Shown one piece after another: positions 25,069-32,441 of a stretch of DNA of 37,963 bases (positions are counted from its first letter, which is position 1; every line of letters begins with the position of its first letter). The stretch covers positions 1-37,963 of the forward strand of contig NZ_JBBMFO010000020.1 in NCBI RefSeq assembly GCF_040096015.1, read 5' to 3'. This DNA comes from Peptoniphilus_A hominis. Its GTDB lineage: Bacteria; Bacillota; Clostridia; Tissierellales; Peptoniphilaceae. A program made the position numbers and the translations under genes. Below the pieces are notes generated by a model. It was given only the letters and a program-made list of their open reading frames with translations. It was not told the DNA's origin and did no database searches.

Positions 25069-25817
25069 GTGAAAAATTAGAAATTTTAAGAGTAGAGGTT
25101 GTTGACAAGTCCTTTGGCGACAAGCTTGTCTTAAAGGACATAAACATTAAATTAAATAAGGGAGAGTTAGTCTCCCTTGTTGGAGTATCTGGCTCTGGAA
25201 AGACTACGCTATTTAACATAATAGCTGGTCTTTTAAAACCAGATAGGGGTAGAGTTTTTCTAAAGGGAGAAGATGTAACTGGCGAGGCAGGTAAAATTTC
25301 CTATATGCTTCAAAAGGACCTCCTCCTTCCCTACATGACAATCATAGACAATGTTTCTCTTCCCCTAGTTCTTCGTGGCGACAAGAAAAAAATTGCGCGA
25401 GAAAAAGTTCGTGGCTACTTTAAAGACTTTGGTCTTGAAGGGACAGAGGATAAGTATCCTTCACAGCTTTCTGGTGGCATGGCGCAAAGGGCAGCCCTTC
25501 TTAGGACCTATGTCTTTTCCAATGAAGTTGCATTACTTGACGAGCCCTTTTCTGCCCTTGATGCCATAACTAAAGCTTCCATTCACAAGTGGTATAAAAA
25601 TATTATTAATGAGATGAAAATTTCTACGATTTTCATAACTCACGACATTGAAGAGGCAGTTAAGATTTCAGATAGAATATACATCATGGGGAAAAACCCT
25701 GGAACTATAATTGATGAAATCGAAATAAAAGAAGACTTTCAAGAAAATTTTTTCGAAGACAAAAAATTTATTGAATACAAAAAATACATTATCGAAAAAC
25801 TTGACAAACTTATTTGA
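25065..25817 (+). CDS. thiZ: Thiamine-precursor ABC transporter, ATPase subunit (ThiZ type)
   Basis: A 250-residue cytoplasmic ATPase that drives the importer. Walker A GVSGSGKTT lies at 40-48, the signature LSGGMAQRAALLRT around 137-150, Walker B VALLDEPFSALD near 157-168 and the H-loop ITHDIEEAV near 190. The signature has M-A in place of Q-Q, which is common in nitrate/taurine/thiamine-type ATPases. It completes ThiXYZ and shares the 4-nt overlap pattern of the operon. A terminator follows directly. Confidence 0.9.
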   Translation: MSEKLEILRVEVVDKSFGDKLVLKDINIKLNKGELVSLVGVSGSGKTTLFNIIAGLLKPDRGRVFLKGEDVTGEAGKISYMLQKDLLLPYMTIIDNVSLPLVLRGDKKKIAREKVRGYFKDFGLEGTEDKYPSQLSGGMAQRAALLRTYVFSNEVALLDEPFSALDAITKASIHKWYKNIINEMKISTIFITHDIEEAVKISDRIYIMGKNPGTIIDEIEIKEDFQENFFEDKKFIEYKKYIIEKLDKLI

Positions 25818-25842
25818 AACGAGGCATTGGCCTCGTTTTTTT
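25817..25842 (+). terminator. Terminator after thi operon
   Basis: AAACGAGG pairs with CCTCGTTT around a short loop, followed by a run of seven Ts. Confidence 0.85.
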
Positions 25843-25888
25843 AAATAAAAATATTATCATAATCTTTTCAAAATCCCTTTGACAATGT

Positions 25889-25917
25889 TTGCATATTATA
25901 GGAATTTTTATTATAAT
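25889..25917 (+). promoter_or_regulatory. Likely promoter of the 5-oxoproline cluster
   Basis: TTGCAT (25889-25894), then 17 bases, then perfect TATAAT (25912-25917). A perfect TTGACA at 25879-25884 is too far from this -10 to pair with it (27 bases), so the -35 is the weaker match. Confidence 0.45.
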
Positions 25918-25963
25918 AATGTTAAGTTATTGCAATTGTTTATTTAGAAAAAGGGGGAAAATT

Positions 25964-26737
25964 ATGCAATATTTTGTAGATTTAAACAGCGACATTGGTG
26001 AATCCTTTGGCGCCTATAAAATGGGCATGGATGCTGAAATCGTTAAGTATGTAACGAGCATCAACTGCGCTTGCGGTTATCACGCTGGCGATCCACTAAT
26101 TATGGATGCAACTTGTAAGGCAGCAGCAGATAATGGCGTAGAAATTGGTGCTCACCCAGGCTATCCAGACCTAATGGGATTTGGCAGAAGAAAAATGGAT
26201 ATCAAACCAGAAGAAGCTAGAGCTTACATGCTTTATCAAGTTGGAGCACTTGCTGCTTTTGCAAAGGCTCACGGAAAGAAATTACAACATATGAAACTTC
26301 ACGGAGCATTTTACAACACTGCTTGTAACGACGAAAAACTTGCTAATGCAGTTTTAGATGCAGTTGAAGAGTACGATAGAGACTTAATCTTAATGGTACT
26401 TAGTGGTTCTTACATTGCCAAAGAAGGCAAGAGAAGAGGACTAAGAGTTGCTCAAGAAGTTTTTGCTGACAGAGGATATAACGAAGATGGAACTTTGGTA
26501 AATAGATCACTTCCAGGTGCCTTCGTTAAGGATCCTAAAGATGCTATCCCAAGAGTTGTAAAGATGATTAAAGAAAACAAGGTTACAACTGCAGATGGCA
26601 AGGAAATCGACATTGTTGCAGACTCAATTTGCGTTCACGGCGATAACCCTGAAGCTCTTGAATTTGTAAAAAATATTAGAGAAGGACTAAAGGTAGAAGG
26701 TATTGAAATTAAACCTTTATCTAGTTTCTTAAAATAA
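25964..26737 (+). CDS. pxpA: 5-oxoprolinase subunit A (LamB/YcsF family)
   Basis: With PxpB and PxpC it hydrolyses 5-oxoproline (pyroglutamate) to glutamate using ATP. The 257-residue protein starts YFVDLNSDIGESFG and has the family's His/Asp motifs NCACGYHAGDP, AHPGYPDLMGFGRR, MKLHGAFYN and CVHGDNPEA. The ATG at 25964 is preferred over earlier in-frame starts because GGGGGAAAA precedes it and the family N-terminus begins there. It opens an operon with the NRAMP-fold transporter 10 bases downstream, an order like the Bacillus ycsFG cluster. Confidence 0.95.
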   Translation: MQYFVDLNSDIGESFGAYKMGMDAEIVKYVTSINCACGYHAGDPLIMDATCKAAADNGVEIGAHPGYPDLMGFGRRKMDIKPEEARAYMLYQVGALAAFAKAHGKKLQHMKLHGAFYNTACNDEKLANAVLDAVEEYDRDLILMVLSGSYIAKEGKRRGLRVAQEVFADRGYNEDGTLVNRSLPGAFVKDPKDAIPRVVKMIKENKVTTADGKEIDIVADSICVHGDNPEALEFVKNIREGLKVEGIEIKPLSSFLK

Positions 26738-26747
26738 GGAGAAAAAT

Positions 26748-27953
26748 ATGGAAAAGAATAAAAGTAATTTGTCTGTTCTTTTAGGAGCAGCCTTTCTAAT
26801 GGCAACATCTGCCATTGGACCTGGATTTATGACACAAACTGCTACATTTACTACAAAAATTGGCGCAGACTTTGCAGCAGTAATTTTAATTTCAATAATC
26901 TTTTCATACATAGCACAACTTAATGTGTGGAGAGTTATTGCCATTTCTAAAATGAGAGGTCAAGACATTGCCAACAATGTACTACCTGGCCTTGGATATG
27001 TAATTGCCTTTTTAGTTGCTCTTGGCGGCTTGGCATTTAACATTGGTAATGTCGGCGGTGCTGGACTTGGACTTAATGTAATTTTTGGCGTTGATGTAAA
27101 AATTGGTGCAGCTATTGGTGGAGTAATTGGTATTATCCTTTTCTCATCTAAATCTGCATCTTCAATCATGGATAGAGTTACACAAGTTCTTGGTGCCATG
27201 ATGATCATCCTAATTGCCTTTGTAGCAATTAAGACACAACCACCAGTTGGCGAAGCTGTAAAATGTGCTGTAGCTCCTGCAGGTGGATTTAACAGTATAG
27301 TTGCTCCAACACTTACACTAATTGGTGGAACTGTTGGTGGTTACATTATATTCTCAGGTGGACACAGACTTATTGATGCAGGAATCACTGGTGAAGAAAA
27401 TCTTTCTCAAGTAACAAAATCAGCATCACTAGGTATTGGTGTAGCACTAATCGTAAGAATTTTACTATTCCTAGCAATCCTAGGCGTTACAAAGATGACA
27501 AATGCACAAATTGACCCTGACAACATTGCAGCATCTTCATTCCTAGCAGCTTCTGGAGTAATTGGATATAAGATTTTTGGTATTGTATTTGCAGCAGCAG
27601 CCTTCACTTCAGTTGTAGGTGCAGCTTACACTTCAGTATCTTTCCTAAAGACATTATTTAAATTCGTTGCTGACCACGAAAATATGGTTACAATTGCCTT
27701 TATAGTAGTGTCTACAATTATGTTTATCTTTATTGGACAACCTCAAACTCTATTAATAGTAGTTGGAACATTAAATGGTTTCATTCTTCCTATAACTCTT
27801 GCAGTAATCCTACTTGCATCTAAGAATAAGAAAATCGTTGGAGATTATGTTCACCCTAATCTTCTTTACATCTTAGGTTGGATAGTAGTAGCAGTTACTG
27901 CTTTCATGGGAGTAAAAACTGTAATAGGAAACGTTGGAAAACTATTGGGATAA
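26748..27953 (+). CDS. NRAMP-fold transporter without the metal-binding motifs (YcsG-like)
   Basis: A 401-residue protein with about 11 membrane helices of the NRAMP/LeuT-like fold. It starts in the family manner, but where metal transporters carry DPGN in helix 1 the aligned residues are TTKI (35-38, after SAIGPGF at 21-27), and where helix 6 carries MPH the aligned residues are GGY (197-199, in LIGGTVGGYIIF). All the classical metal ligands are therefore absent. It lies inside the 5-oxoproline cluster, as YcsG does in Bacillus. It probably imports the substrate (5-oxoproline, possibly glutamate-related) or a coupled solute; that cargo is inference. The ATG follows AAGGAGAAAA. Confidence 0.85.
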   Translation: MEKNKSNLSVLLGAAFLMATSAIGPGFMTQTATFTTKIGADFAAVILISIIFSYIAQLNVWRVIAISKMRGQDIANNVLPGLGYVIAFLVALGGLAFNIGNVGGAGLGLNVIFGVDVKIGAAIGGVIGIILFSSKSASSIMDRVTQVLGAMMIILIAFVAIKTQPPVGEAVKCAVAPAGGFNSIVAPTLTLIGGTVGGYIIFSGGHRLIDAGITGEENLSQVTKSASLGIGVALIVRILLFLAILGVTKMTNAQIDPDNIAASSFLAASGVIGYKIFGIVFAAAAFTSVVGAAYTSVSFLKTLFKFVADHENMVTIAFIVVSTIMFIFIGQPQTLLIVVGTLNGFILPITLAVILLASKNKKIVGDYVHPNLLYILGWIVVAVTAFMGVKTVIGNVGKLLG

Positions 27954-27967
27954 TTTAGGTGAAAAAA

Positions 27968-28714
27968 ATGTATGATAAAATAAAATTTCTAACAGCTGGC
28001 GATTCTGCTATTGTCATGGAATTTGGCAATACAATCGAAAAGGAAATCAACGCAAAGATTGCCGCAGTTGTTGAAAATTTAAAAAAGAAAAATATTGACG
28101 GCATTTTAGACATTTTGCCAACTTACAGGTCTATTTTAATTAATTACGATCCTGTAAAAATTTCTTATGGCGAAATGGTTGAAACTCTAAAGGGACTTAG
28201 CAAGTCTGACAAGGCTAACCAAAGTGACGAAGTTAGACTTATTGAAATTCCAACTCTTTATGGAAAAGAATATGGTCCTGACATCGAATTTGTTGCTGAA
28301 AATGCAAATCTAAGCGTTGATGAAGTAATAAAAATTCACTCTGGCACAGATTATTTAGTTTACATGATGGGCTTTATGCCAGGATTCACTTATCTTGGAG
28401 GACTTGATCCAAGGATAGCTACTCCAAGACTAAAGAGCCCAAGGCTAAAAATCGAGCCAGGTTCTGTTGGCATTGCAGCAAATCAAACTGGAATGTATCC
28501 ACTAGAATCACCTGGAGGATGGCAACTAATTGGTAGAACTCCACTTAAACTTTACGATGACACTAAGGAGCCACCAGTATTTATCCAAGCAGGTGACTAT
28601 ATCAGGTATGTATCCATTGATAAGGCTGAGTACGACAGGATAGCAAAAGAAGTGGAAAATGACACTTACAAAGTTTCCATAAAGAAAGTTAAGAGAGGTG
28701 ATCTTCATGAGTAG
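27968..28714 (+). CDS. pxpB: 5-oxoprolinase subunit B (KipI family)
   Basis: A 248-residue subunit of the PxpABC 5-oxoprolinase. The central motif YMMGFMPGFTYLGGLDPRI and then SVGIAANQTGMYP plus SPGGWQLIGRTP match the allophanate-hydrolase subunit 1 / KipI family. The ATG at 27968 is chosen over GTG 27959 because the GTG lies within the AGGTGA ribosome site. It overlaps pxpC by eight bases. In Bacillus the homologue KipI was first described as an inhibitor of sporulation kinase A. Here, with A and C present, an enzyme role is more likely. Confidence 0.95.
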   Translation: MYDKIKFLTAGDSAIVMEFGNTIEKEINAKIAAVVENLKKKNIDGILDILPTYRSILINYDPVKISYGEMVETLKGLSKSDKANQSDEVRLIEIPTLYGKEYGPDIEFVAENANLSVDEVIKIHSGTDYLVYMMGFMPGFTYLGGLDPRIATPRLKSPRLKIEPGSVGIAANQTGMYPLESPGGWQLIGRTPLKLYDDTKEPPVFIQAGDYIRYVSIDKAEYDRIAKEVENDTYKVSIKKVKRGDLHE

Positions 28715-29651
28715 TATCGATGTAATAAATGGTGGAATTCTTACAACAATTCAAGATTCTGGCAGATATGGCTATCAAGAATTAGGTATTCCTACATCAG
28801 GTGCCATGGATGATTACAACTTTAAACTTGCAAATATTTTAGTAGGAAATAAACTTGACGAAGCTGTACTTGAAATGACTTACTTTGGACCAACTTTAAA
28901 ATTTAAGGAAGACCTAACAATTGCAATAACAGGTTCCGATATGAGTCCAAAGATTAATGGAGAACCTGCTCCAATGTATGAAACTATAAAGGTTAAAGCA
29001 GGAGACACTCTTCAATTTGCAGCAGTTAAAGAGGGCATAAGGGGCTATATAGCCTTTGGCGGCTCCATTGATGTGCCAGTAGTAAACGGTTCAAAGTCAA
29101 CTCACATCAAGACTAAAATGGGTGGAATTGATGGTAGAGCCTTAAAAGCTAAGGACACATTAAATATTAAGAAGTCAAAGGAAAAAACCATGAGAAAGAT
29201 TCCTGAAAAGTATCTTCCAAAGTTTTCACACTGCAATATTTTGAGAGTTGTCCTTGGACCTCAAGATGATTATTTCACAGAAAAGGGAATTCACGACTTA
29301 TTTAGATCAGGTGGCTACCAAGTTACTAAAGACTTTGACAGAATGGGAGTTAGACTAAAGGGAACAGAAATTGAACACAAGGAAACAGCAGACATTATTT
29401 CTGATGGAACTAACTTTGGCTCAATTCAAGTGCCAGCAAATGGTCAACCAATTATTCTTTTAGCTGACAGACAAACTACTGGAGGCTATACAAAAATTGG
29501 CAATGTAATTACGCCAGACCTTCACAAGCTTGCGCAAATGACTTTCTTGGACAAGGTTCTTTTCCAAAAGGTTACCATTGAAGAAGCTCAAAAGTTAACT
29601 GTAGATTATAAAAATATGTTTGATGATATAAAGAAGGAGTCCATAATATGA
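28707..29651 (+). CDS. pxpC: 5-oxoprolinase subunit C (KipA family, biotin-independent)
   Basis: A 314-residue partner of PxpB. The N-terminus INGGILTTIQDSGRYGYQE and GIPTSGAMDDYNFKLAN, followed by GPTLKF, AITGSDMSP and AFGGSIDVP, are typical of the allophanate-hydrolase subunit 2 / KipA family. The start at ATG 28707 follows the GAGGTG site at 28695-28700. It overlaps pxpB by eight bases and its stop overlaps the next start by four bases, so the PxpB, PxpC and hydro-lyase genes are translationally coupled. Confidence 0.95.
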   Translation: MSSIDVINGGILTTIQDSGRYGYQELGIPTSGAMDDYNFKLANILVGNKLDEAVLEMTYFGPTLKFKEDLTIAITGSDMSPKINGEPAPMYETIKVKAGDTLQFAAVKEGIRGYIAFGGSIDVPVVNGSKSTHIKTKMGGIDGRALKAKDTLNIKKSKEKTMRKIPEKYLPKFSHCNILRVVLGPQDDYFTEKGIHDLFRSGGYQVTKDFDRMGVRLKGTEIEHKETADIISDGTNFGSIQVPANGQPIILLADRQTTGGYTKIGNVITPDLHKLAQMTFLDKVLFQKVTIEEAQKLTVDYKNMFDDIKKESII

Positions 29652-30445
29652 AATTAAGCGAACTTGCAAAAATGCATCCAAGAGATGTTAGAGAACTCAT
29701 AAGAAAGGGCGAAGTTGATCTTCCAACTTCAGGTATGAGTGAAGGATATTTGCAAGCTAACCTTGCTATCCTTCCAAAAAAATATGCCTATGACTTTCTA
29801 CTTTTTGCACAAAGAAATCCAAAGCCATGTCCAATACTTGAAGTATTAGACGAGGGAAGTCCTCTTACAAAAATTATGGCTGATGGTGCCGACATTAGGA
29901 CTGATGTGCCAAGATATAGAATTTATAAAAATGGCGAATTTGTTGAAGAAGTTAAGGACTTAAAAGATGTATGGCAAGATGATTTCGTTACCTTTGTAAT
30001 TGGTTGTTCCTTCTCCTTTGAAAAGGCAATGCTTGAAGCAGATGTGCCTGTAAGACATATTGAAGATGAACACAATGTGCCAATGTATATAACAAATATT
30101 GCTACAGAGCCAGCAGGAATCTTCCACGGCAACACAGTGGTATCAATGAGACCAATCCCTTACAAGGACATTGTAAGAGCAACAACAGTTACAGCAAGAT
30201 TCCCAGCAACTCACGGCGCACCAATTCACATTGGAGACCCAGCTGTTATAGGAATCAAGGATGTTAATAAGCCTGACTTTGGCGAAAGAAGTGAAATAAA
30301 AGAAGGAGAAGTGCCAGTATTTTGGGCTTGTGGCGTAACACCTCAAGCTGTTGCTATGGCATCTAAGCCAGAAATTATGATCACTCATGCACCTGGTCAC
30401 ATGCTTATCTTAGATAAGAAAGATTCTTATGTATCAGTATTCTAA
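29648..30445 (+). CDS. DUF1445 putative hydro-lyase (YcsI, D-glutamate cyclase-like)
   Basis: A 265-residue protein of the DUF1445/YcsI family. The mammalian homologue is D-glutamate cyclase, which interconverts D-glutamate and 5-oxo-D-proline. Recognisable segments are SGMSEGYLQANLAILPK, FLLFAQRNPKPCPILEV, VTFVIGCSFSFEKAML, HNVPMYITNI, MRPIPYKD and HAPGHMLILD at the C-terminus. In this operon it could supply 5-oxoproline for PxpABC from D-glutamate, or act on an imported relative; that pathway is inference from neighbours. The ATG overlaps the pxpC stop by four bases. A terminator follows. Confidence 0.88.
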   Translation: MKLSELAKMHPRDVRELIRKGEVDLPTSGMSEGYLQANLAILPKKYAYDFLLFAQRNPKPCPILEVLDEGSPLTKIMADGADIRTDVPRYRIYKNGEFVEEVKDLKDVWQDDFVTFVIGCSFSFEKAMLEADVPVRHIEDEHNVPMYITNIATEPAGIFHGNTVVSMRPIPYKDIVRATTVTARFPATHGAPIHIGDPAVIGIKDVNKPDFGERSEIKEGEVPVFWACGVTPQAVAMASKPEIMITHAPGHMLILDKKDSYVSVF

Positions 30446-30465
30446 AAACTTTTAATACAAATTTT

Positions 30466-30517
30466 AAAAATCTGTCAGGGAAATAATGTGTACACATGAA
30501 AACTTGGCAGATTTTTT
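30466..30517 (+). terminator. Terminator after the 5-oxoproline cluster, loop holds a perfect palindrome
   Basis: AAAATCTGTCA pairs with TGGCAGATTTT (one G-T), followed by Ts. The loop contains the 12-bp perfect palindrome ATGTGTACACAT (30486-30497), so the transcript may fold as a two-tier hairpin. Confidence 0.75.
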
Positions 30518-30540
30518 GTGTATTAAAAACTATTTTGCTA

Positions 30541-30546
30541 TATAAT
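30541..30546 (+). promoter_or_regulatory. Possible -10 for the small lipoprotein gene
   Basis: Perfect TATAAT, 31 bases before the start codon. A -35 match is poor (TTGTGT at 30516-30521, 19 bases away). Confidence 0.4.
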
Positions 30547-30577
30547 TAGATAAAGTAATAAATGAGGAGCGTTTTTT

Positions 30578-31060
30578 ATGAAAAAATTATTTAAAATATC
30601 TATTGTTTTTCTAATTACATTTTTATTTTTATCAGCTTGTGGCAATAAATCTCTCTACTCTATGAAGACAGACACTTCAGATGAAAAGGGAGTGGAGAAA
30701 ATAATAAATAAACTTGAGTGGAAGGAAAATAAATTGGGCGATTTTGAGCTTAAAGACAAGAGCGTTGAAATCAATCTGGAAAAGACTCCAAATTCTAATA
30801 GAGATGAGAATACAAAAGAACTTTTTATAAATGGAATTAATCTCTTAGTTTTAACTGATGTTGATGAAGTGAATTACAAAGGAGAAGACCTTGACTTTTC
30901 TGGTCTTGATAAAAATTTTGCAAATGAAATTTTGACTATTAAGTATGACAAAAAGATTGAAGACTTGAGAAAAAGTGAAGAAGCATTTAATGAAGTGAAT
31001 GAAAAATTAAAAAATGAAAAATTTGAAACTGGTGCTGTCCACTATGAGATGATGAAATAA
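30578..31060 (+). CDS. Small lipoprotein of unknown function
   Basis: A 160-residue protein. The first 20 residues are a signal peptide with a strong hydrophobic core, ending in the lipobox LSAC, so Cys21 would be lipidated and the protein anchored on the outer face of the membrane. The mature part is rich in Lys, Glu and Asp and has no motif I recognise; segments such as KLEWKENKLGDFELKD and VLTDVDEVNYKGEDL suggest a small beta-rich domain. The ATG follows GAGGAGCG. It lies alone between a terminator and the DUF1294 gene, in a unit with its own -10. Confidence 0.75.
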   Translation: MKKLFKISIVFLITFLFLSACGNKSLYSMKTDTSDEKGVEKIINKLEWKENKLGDFELKDKSVEINLEKTPNSNRDENTKELFINGINLLVLTDVDEVNYKGEDLDFSGLDKNFANEILTIKYDKKIEDLRKSEEAFNEVNEKLKNEKFETGAVHYEMMK

Positions 31061-31124
31061 TTAATTTTTTAAGGACTTCTTTTATGATATATTATTCTCA
31101 GATATTTTATAAAAGGATGATCAC

Positions 31125-31367
31125 ATGGAAAATAAATATATAATAATTTTAAACCTCATAAACTTTATTTTGTACGGCATAGACAAGTACAAGGCCAGGC
31201 ACAATAAGTGGAGAATAAGCGAGAAAACTCTTTTGACACTTTCAATCTTTGCAGGCATGGGAGGCTTTCTTGGAATGGAAATTTTCCATCACAAGACTCG
31301 GGAGAAGAAATTTTACCTTGCCAACCTCATTGGCATGGCTCTTACAATTTATTTAATAAAAAATTAA
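31125..31367 (+). CDS. DUF1294 small membrane protein
   Basis: An 80-residue protein with three hydrophobic helices, matching DUF1294. Diagnostic pieces are LYGIDKYKARHNKWRISEKT near 16-35, GGFLGMEIFHHKTREKKF around 46-63 and the final hydrophobic helix. Function is unknown for the family; some members are fused to a cold-shock domain, which is absent here. The ATG follows AAAGGATGA. A hairpin follows that could terminate this gene or the converging one. Confidence 0.85.
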   Translation: MENKYIIILNLINFILYGIDKYKARHNKWRISEKTLLTLSIFAGMGGFLGMEIFHHKTREKKFYLANLIGMALTIYLIKN

Positions 31368-31390
31368 GGATGCAAAAACTGCATCCTATT
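31368..31390. terminator. Hairpin between converging genes
   Basis: GGATGCA (31369-31375) pairs with TGCATCC (31380-31386) around AAAAC. Only short T tracts flank it on either side (TATTTTA rightward, TTAATTTTTT leftward), so it may serve both convergent genes weakly. Confidence 0.5.
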
Positions 31391-32293
31391 TTAATGGTCA
31401 ATTTCAGCTAAAATATCTCTATTGTCTAACATTTTTAAAATATTTTTTATGTCTAAAATTATTACATTTTCTCTTTTTAATTTTTCCTTAGTTTCCTTTT
31501 TTAAGAAAGAAGTGTTAATGAATAATACTGGAGTTATGCCTTGGTACAAAGCAGAAAATTTATTAACCAAAGATTTTACTTCAGATTCTGGTAAAACTTC
31601 AATATTATTGTATTTTTTGATTTCAAGGGCATATCTCTTTTTGCCCTTTTTAACATAGAAGTCAAAGGATGAATCATCTCTTGAATTTTTAAATCTTTCA
31701 ACGCTGTAGCCCGTCCTTTCAAGGGAAATTTGTGCAAGTTTTTCTGCTGTTATTTCTTTATCGAGACTTGAAAGTCCTCGCAAGAGATTTTGTGGGAAAA
31801 TTTTAAAAATCCCTGTGCAAACTTCTCTGCCTTCTGCTGCAGTTTTATAGTCGAAGCCAATTAACATGCCCTGGACTATTGTAAAGTGTCCATGAGCAAG
31901 GGAATTTCTTATGTGGCGAAGGAGGCAGTCAGTTTTTGATTCATTGTCGCCTTTGGTGAGAATTATCTTTTGTGAGTGGGGACAAATTTTCTTTTCATAA
32001 AATTTTACAATGTCACTATCAATATAATCTAAGAAGGCAACATCCTTATTTTCTAAATTCATATAGGATTTTAGTATGCCAAAAACAAAATTTTCAAAAT
32101 TAATAGAAAATGTTAGTTCATTTTGTGGTGACTGGATGGAGTTTATATTTGGAACATACCAAAGGAGGTATTCCAAAGTTTTTGTCATCTCTTCTGTTAG
32201 TTTGATGGGTTTATTTTCGTGATAAATTGAATAAGAAACTCTATTTTCGCACTCTTCAAATTCAAATCCAAATCTTTTTAAATTAGGAAGCAT
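31391..32293 (-). CDS. HEPN-like plus PD-(D/E)XK nuclease-like two-domain protein
   Basis: A 300-residue protein I cannot assign to a named family. The start is placed at 32293, where AGAAGGAGAAAA precedes the ATG; an earlier in-frame start has no such site. The first 170 residues look all-helical and contain HIRNSLAHGHF, whose Arg129-Asn130-x3-His134 fits the RNxxxH motif of HEPN ribonucleases. The C-terminal part (about 180-300) has Asp211 in FDFYVKKG and Glu224-x-Lys226 in YALEIKKYN, the D...ExK pattern of restriction-endonuclease-like nucleases, then VLFINTSFLKK and VIILDIKNIL strands. HEPN and REase-like domains occur in defence and toxin proteins; that role is inference. It stands alone, divergent from the TIM-barrel gene. 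Confidence 0.6.
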   Translation of the reverse strand: MLPNLKRFGFEFEECENRVSYSIYHENKPIKLTEEMTKTLEYLLWYVPNINSIQSPQNELTFSINFENFVFGILKSYMNLENKDVAFLDYIDSDIVKFYEKKICPHSQKIILTKGDNESKTDCLLRHIRNSLAHGHFTIVQGMLIGFDYKTAAEGREVCTGIFKIFPQNLLRGLSSLDKEITAEKLAQISLERTGYSVERFKNSRDDSSFDFYVKKGKKRYALEIKKYNNIEVLPESEVKSLVNKFSALYQGITPVLFINTSFLKKETKEKLKRENVIILDIKNILKMLDNRDILAEIDH

Positions 32294-32326
32294 TTTTCTC
32301 CTTCTCTCTATAATAATTCTAAAGAA

Positions 32327-32335
32327 AGTATAACA
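32327..32335 (-). promoter_or_regulatory. Extended -10 promoter for the HEPN/nuclease-like gene
   Basis: On the minus strand the bases read TGTTATACT: TG, one base, then TATACT (5 of 6 to TATAAT), 34 bases before the start codon. Its -35 is weak. Confidence 0.4.
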
Positions 32336-32370
32336 CAGATTAATTATTTTTATAAAAGTAAAAAATAGAA

Positions 32371-32399
32371 TTGACATTATTATAAATATCCTATTAAAT
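32371..32399 (+). promoter_or_regulatory. Promoter for TIM-barrel/NhaC operon
   Basis: Perfect TTGACA (32371-32376), 17-base spacer, then TTAAAT (32394-32399, 4 of 6). It lies 43 bases before the ATG and is divergent from the HEPN-gene promoter. Confidence 0.5.
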
Positions 32400-32441
32400 G
32401 AATATAAATATAAAATTAAGATAAAAAATTATGGGGGATTT

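Noticed and set aside
25879..25884. Perfect TTGACA upstream of pxpA as a -35
   Set aside because: The only good -10 (25912-25917) is 27 bases away, and nothing TATAAT-like lies at 16-18 bases.
31391..32377. Start of the HEPN/nuclease-like gene at 32377, giving 328 residues
   Set aside because: The extra 28 residues are hydrophobic and poorly composed, the region contains the likely promoter, and the strong AGAAGGAGAAAA site sits before the start at 32293.
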